NCBI GenBank assembly: GCA_026120185.1
Contig: JANUWF010002362.1
Location: 248,001 to 312,000 of the forward strand
Direction of reading: 5' to 3'
Source of the DNA: Voacanga thouarsii
Lineage: Eukaryota > Streptophyta > Magnoliopsida > Gentianales > Apocynaceae
Length of the DNA stretch: 64,000 nt
In this document: one piece after another, positions 59,441-64,000 of the stretch
How the letters are laid out: every line of letters begins with the position of its first letter
Numbering within the stretch: the stretch's first letter is position 1
Made by a program: the position numbers and the translations under genes
Notes under the pieces: model-generated
Told to the model about the DNA's origin: nothing
The model's input: the letters and a program-made list of their open reading frames with translations, nothing else
The model's database searches: none

Positions 59441-60020
59441 TAGAGTTGTATTCGAACACGAACTGAGTATCACATTTTCATGTTCGAGTTCAATTAGAAT
59501 AGAATAGTATTCGAGTCTATTCGTTTATTAATTGAACTCGAGTTCATGTTTGAGTTCGTTCAATTATTTTTTGATAACATTCGAAATTGTTTGAATTTGA
59601 ATTTGAAAAACTCGATAAATGTTCGAATTTAAATTGTTTGAGCTCTTCTTTTATTTTATATTTTAATTTTGAAATTTATAAAAATAATAATTCAAAAAAT
59701 TATGAAAATGATTGAATATTATAATATTAAATAAAACTAATAGTATAATTAATATTAATATTATAATATAAGATTTATTAAGAATAAATTATAATATTAT
59801 AAAATATAAATAAATATAATATAATTAATTTTTAAAAATATATAATATATTCGATTGCATTTTTATATGTTTGCAAACATATTTAAATTCGTTCATTTAT
59901 TAGTTGAGCCTAATATTTTATTTGAACTCAAATTGAATACTAATTGAATGAATCTTATTTGAATACAAATGAGTTTGGATGAGATTTTGTTCATGAACAT
60001 TCAGTTCATTTGCAACTCTA
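59441..60020. mobile_element. hAT-type MITE with GTTCGAG-rich ends
   Basis: Terminal inverted repeats TAGAGTTG (59441-59448) and CAACTCTA (60013-60020), 580 bp, no ORF. The flanking 8-mers gcagggat (59433-59440) and gcagagtt (60021-60028) match at 6 of 8, as for an old 8-bp hAT duplication, and TAGAG fits the hAT terminal consensus YARNG. The outer parts repeat GTTCGAG/CTCGAAC-type motifs in both orientations; the centre is nearly pure A+T. Confidence 0.65.
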
Positions 60021-60028
60021 GCAGAGTT

Positions 60029-61160
60029 TGATAATTCTAAAGATATTTTGATGATACAAGACAGAAATTATAGTATATTCAAAATGAACAGTATTTTGAG
60101 AGCATTTGGTTAGTTTAGCCAATTATGATAGTTCATGATGAAGTTATAGGGTCATGCATTTGGATGAAGTTTTCTTCTTAAATTGCATTAGCAACAGACA
60201 CAATATCAAGATACATAAAGCATCTAAAGGTTTCCTTCTAAAATGAGGAATGCCACCCAGATCATAAAATGCTCAATCATATGACTTCAACTAGAAAAGC
60301 TCATTGATATGTAACCAGGAAACCTACGAAATAGTCGAATAGTCGCTGTACCACCCTTACTTTGAGAGCTTGCGATGTTTGTTGATGGAGAGTTGTTGAC
60401 TTTTCATACTAGAAATGCGAAAAAATGATTTGATCAGGAAAAAAACTATCCATTGTATGCTCATTGTGACAGTTTTATTCTTAGGCATTTTTAAATTTCA
60501 AAGGCATAGATGTAGTGACCGAAGTTAAAAATGTTAATTTATTCCTTAACCAAGAATTTTTGCCTGGAATATTTTGGTGCCTATTATTTAGCGTTCATTT
60601 GATAAAACTAAAATTTGAATATTGAAGTCTAAATATTTAAGTACGAATCTTAAAAATTAAGTCTAAAAACTAAATCTGATATCTGAAGTGATGGCATTAA
60701 AAGATGTCTGAAAACCATCATCATTTTTCGTTGCATACTAATGATGGAAAATGCTTGCATTTATATTGCAAGAAATTTTTTAAACCTTCATTTTTGGATA
60801 ACAAGTTGGTATATAATTCCTTTATTCTGGTTAAAAATATAGTCATTTAGTTATTTGGAAAATATTTGCAATGAACAAGCTTCATTTTTTCCAATTTTCA
60901 TGTAGAATATTTTTATTGATGTTAAGCTTAGGTGTTTCTTTTTTTAAGTATCATTTTTTGAGGCATTTTAATATTGCTAGTTGATAAATTGATGTGTCTC
61001 AAACTTCTCTTTACTATGGTGGCATTGACAGTTCAACTCATTCCATGCTGTTTTTTTAATGAACAATACTCCTCAAAAGATTTGTGTTTTCATTTAGATT
61101 TTTCATTTTTGTTATTGGAATAGATGTTTATTAATGGTCATTTTTTTTATTTTAATAGAT
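60029..61160. other. no gene recognised upstream of hAT remnant
   Basis: T-rich DNA without conserved frames. It may be the 5' flank or intron of the hAT gene that appears at 61161, since that exon is preceded by a pyrimidine-rich tract and TTTTAATAG, a plausible splice acceptor. Confidence 0.35.
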
Positions 61161-61777
61161 GTCACACCATGTTCATATTAGTCAAAATTTAATAAAACTC
61201 ATGGAAGAAACTACTTCAATCCCATATGGCAGTAGCAATCAAATGGAATATCCTTTGCAACAAGTGAATGCACAATTGATTAAAGTCCAATTGAAGTTGC
61301 GTTGAAGAACCTCAAAAGATAAAAAGTCATAGTGATGTTTGACCTATAGGAAGGCAAATGGACAATGTGGTACCATATTAGGCCAAAAATGTAAATGGTA
61401 AACCAAAAACCAAGTGCATTTATTTCTCTTGAGATATTAGTACCAAAAATAGAATACGATACTTGAACGATCACATGAAATCATACAAAAGAGAAAGTAA
61501 CAAGACATTAGACAAAGCTTGTTAGCAGGGAAGTTAGGTAATCCTTCTTCAAATATGACACAAATGTCAATTTATATTTTTAGCCAAGAAGTGGCAAGGA
61601 GAGATATAATTGAGGTAATAATTATCCATGAATTTCCACTGTCTATAATAGATCATTTTAGTTGTTGAAAATTTATAACTTCTCTATAACCTTTGTTCAA
61701 GATTATCTCAAGAACTATTATGAAAAAAGATATCTTAATTTTTTTTTATTTTTGAGAAAATAAAAAGAATGACTTTT
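61161..61777 (+). pseudogene. hAT transposase remnant with BED-like zinc finger region
   Basis: After a TTTTAATAG acceptor, the frame starts MSHHVHISQNLIKLMEE and soon meets stops. A degraded BED region follows (TKNRIRYLNDHMKS, about 61440-61475), then FSQEVARRDIIEVIIIHEFP (about 61585-61640), a body segment typical of plant hAT transposases (xEVARRxLxxMIIxxELPFS), and a continuation like the usual SLQPLFKxxSRxTxKxD (about 61680-61725). LTR L interrupts it at 61778, so the catalytic domain and hAT dimerisation domain are not seen. Confidence 0.68.
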
Positions 61778-63336
61778 TGATAGGAATCGGCCCATGCATA
61801 AAGATTCACTCAAAAAAGAGGGAATGAAAGTCAAGACATAGTTCATAGTTCCTTGGGAAACATCAAGGTTCAAGAGGTATCAAGGACACTTTCAAGTCTA
61901 CAAATCCCGAGTTAAGATGTTTGTTAAGAAATATGTGATAAAAAATGGACCAAAAGAAGTCAAATGTGATCAACAATTCATGTGGAAGGTTTTAAAAAAA
62001 ATTTAAGGGAAGGCCATGAAAGATATTAAAAGCAAGCTTGAGAAGAAATGTGTAGGGGATGTACAACTTTTTGCATAGCTGCACCACAAATTGTGCAGGC
62101 TTCAACTTCTCTACACGGCATCATGCATAGCTACAGCCATGAGTTTGGCTGAAAAGGCCTTGCATAGTCGTGCCACTTCCCATGCATAGCTATGCATCTT
62201 GTAAGCCATAATATGATGTTTTGTTCTTGTTTTTACTTAACTTTGTTTTTTTATAGGAATTGACTTAAACAACGTGATCATATACAAGAAGGGGAACCAA
62301 TCACACAACTAACCATTGAAGATCTAATGACGAGGGTAAGAATCAAATGATTTCAAGGACTCCAAGGCTTCTTAAAGGCTCACATGAAGTTGGAAGAACT
62401 GTGGATATCATTTGAGGCCTTCAAAGAACAAATCTTGCAGATTAATCAAGAGGAAGATTAAAAAAGAACCAAGGAAATTGAGCAAGGAGTGGAATGCATA
62501 CAAAAACTTAGCCTGCTGGCAGTGAGCAGGTGGCATCGCCCAACCCATGGCAAGTGGCACCGTCTAGTGCCTAAAGCAAGAAAGGCCAAAGAAATAGCAA
62601 TCAAGTGGCATCGCCTAGGAGCAGGGCAAGTAGCAACCAGGAAATTAGAAATCAAGCAGTGTCGCCATTCCTAGGCTAAGTGGTGCTACTCAATGTTGGG
62701 AAGTAACATCCTTGTTTTGCATTTTTGAACTTGCTCTAGTTGTATTTCAAATTCTATAACTTTTGTTGACCTTTGAGGCTCACAAACTTGTTTTAAGGCC
62801 ATCTTTTGACTAGGGTTAGACCTTGATTGTATAAATACTACTTAATTCTTGACATGAGAACACATTGCATTTTAAATATACAAACTTGAGAGGCATGAAC
62901 ACTTGAGAAGATGTTCCTCCTTATTCTTCTCTAAATCCAAGACTTAACTTAGGGATTAGTCCACCATATTGTTGGTGTCTCTAAATAACCAAAGGATAAT
63001 TCAATTTCATTCTCTAGTTTCGATCTTAGATAGATTGTTCTTCTAAGGTTTTCCCTACAAATTAGATTGGGTGCCTATAACCTCCTATCTCATTTGTTCT
63101 TGGTTTCTAGCTCAATCAAGAATAATTAGGTATTATTATAGAAGTCTTAACCTACTAAATTAAGTGTCCTAGAGGCTTAGTTATTCTAAAGTTATTAGTT
63201 CATGGGATGGGTAAATCTTAGAGACCCATTTCATTCGACTTTTTCCACTATTTAAATCTCTCTTTTATTTTTTTCTTGTCTAAGTTACATTTAGCCATGA
63301 AATTTGTGCAAGAAACTCACTCTCAAGCTCTCATCA
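61778..63336 (+). mobile_element. LTR L, K-related, inserted in the hAT remnant
   Basis: Starts TGATAGGAATCGG, aligning with the start of solo LTR K (TGATGTGAATC), and ends CTCTCAAGCTCTCATCA, aligning with the K end. Flanks ctttt (61773-61777) and atttt (63337-63341) agree at 4 of 5, which suits a solo LTR. A TATA box GTATAAATAC lies near 62831. Upstream of it a block of diverged GTGGCATCGCC-type and TGCATAGCT-type repeats (about 62050-62200 and 62525-62690) holds the place of the GC boxes in the other LTRs. Confidence 0.65.
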
Positions 63337-64000
63337 ATTTTGTTCCCTTCTAATTTTCACAACTTGTTTTAAGTGTTAGGGCCTCAAAACTTATTCAATG
63401 CCTCTTAATATCTAGGGTTTGCAACCTAATTAGTCTATGGCATGTTATGTATTTAAATGCTCGTATAATACTTATTGAATACTATTGGATGATTATCAAA
63501 GATTAAATTGAGAGATTAAACATCTTGTAAGGGTTTCCTCCTTAGTTCTTTCTAGAAATTCAAAACCATCCTTAGGATATTTAGCCCTACCCTAGAATTA
63601 AATCTCTAAACATTCAAGGATAATTCAATTGATAATTCAAGATTAAGTTTTAGAATCTACGTTATTCAAAGGTTCTCTCTAGGTTCTTGATTAGGTGCTT
63701 CCTATCCTTCTAGTTTAATTTCTCTTGTTGGATTTTGGGTTCTTAAGTATTAATGTGGTAGATTTTTTTTCTATTAATCTTTAGGTCTTAAGTTGCTAAT
63801 TCACCCATGGTTCTTAATTGTCGATAAATTACTTATTTATTAATCAAATTTGATAATCAATTCTCTATTTTGAATGCCATTTCCATTGTTGCTATTGAAA
63901 TTTGGGACATTTTGATCCACGAATTGAAGAGTGATTGAACCCTTGGGAGATCACATCACTTTATTGAATAAAATTTGTTAGAGGATTGCTATCACCTATG
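63337..64000. repeat. sequence related to the R/U5 part of L, cut by the window end
   Basis: 63520-63760 resembles 62910-63110 of L: CCTCCTTAGTTCTT, a CTTAGGAT-like stretch, ATTCAAGGATAATTCAATT and a GATTAGGTGCTTCCTAT stretch occur in the same order. It may be a second, diverged LTR or a partial duplication. No coding content is seen. Confidence 0.4.

Overview
This window is plant nuclear DNA from an angiosperm, probably a dicot. It is A+T-rich and consists almost entirely of decayed, nested transposable elements. I found no convincing host protein-coding gene, rRNA or intact tRNA. The evidence for a plant is the set of element families: Ty1/copia, Ty3/gypsy of Tat-like and chromovirus type, a CACTA (En/Spm) transposon with TNP2 and Ptta-type genes, a hAT transposase fragment, a LINE ORF1 with DUF4283, and a MITE. 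The density of nesting and the chromovirus copies suggest heterochromatin, possibly pericentromeric; that is inference, and the species cannot be named.

Layout. 1-2054: end of a long Ty3/gypsy-type LTR lying in the gag of a copia element (A, 2055-7142). 7143-9275: 3' end of a Tat-like element (B1). 9276-11709: truncated minus-strand Ty3/gypsy element (C) with LTR, PBS and gag. 11710-13059: unassigned. 13060-13839 and 22351-22505: two halves of a putative DNA transposon (P) with GAGGGATT-type repeats, split by complete copia element D (13840-22350, TSD atttg), which itself carries Tat-like insertion E (16227-18053, TSD ttggc/ttggt). 22690-23250: LINE ORF1 remnant, next to complete Ty3/gypsy element G (23258-31076, TSD attaa/attga). 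31290-32748: lone copia LTR (O).

From 32749 to 57749 runs one old CACTA transposon (N). Its TNP2 C-terminal half (32749-34330), second Ptta/En/Spm gene (34672-54137, about seven exon pieces) and 3' terminus (57749) are visible. It has been split by J (35312-41371, TSD ctgaa), solo LTR K (43352-44551, TSD attac) and solo LTR M (44775-53059, TSD aaagt). M is itself split by minus-strand element H (45092-51461, TSD atttc), a sibling of G. Removing the insertions restores exon continuity, giving the order N, then M, then H.

57750-64000: microsatellite-rich DNA, a hAT-type MITE (59441-60020), a BED/hAT transposase remnant (61161-61777), and a K-like LTR (L, 61778-63336) with related sequence after it.

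All genes here are broken by stops, frameshifts or deletions. Most useful observations: G and H share two in-frame stops at homologous codons; several otherwise different LTR families carry GGCGCC/GCCGGC-rich boxes just upstream of their TATA boxes; J lacks pol and repeats PPT-like tracts; E keeps one LTR plus PBS and leader inside a TSD-like repeat.
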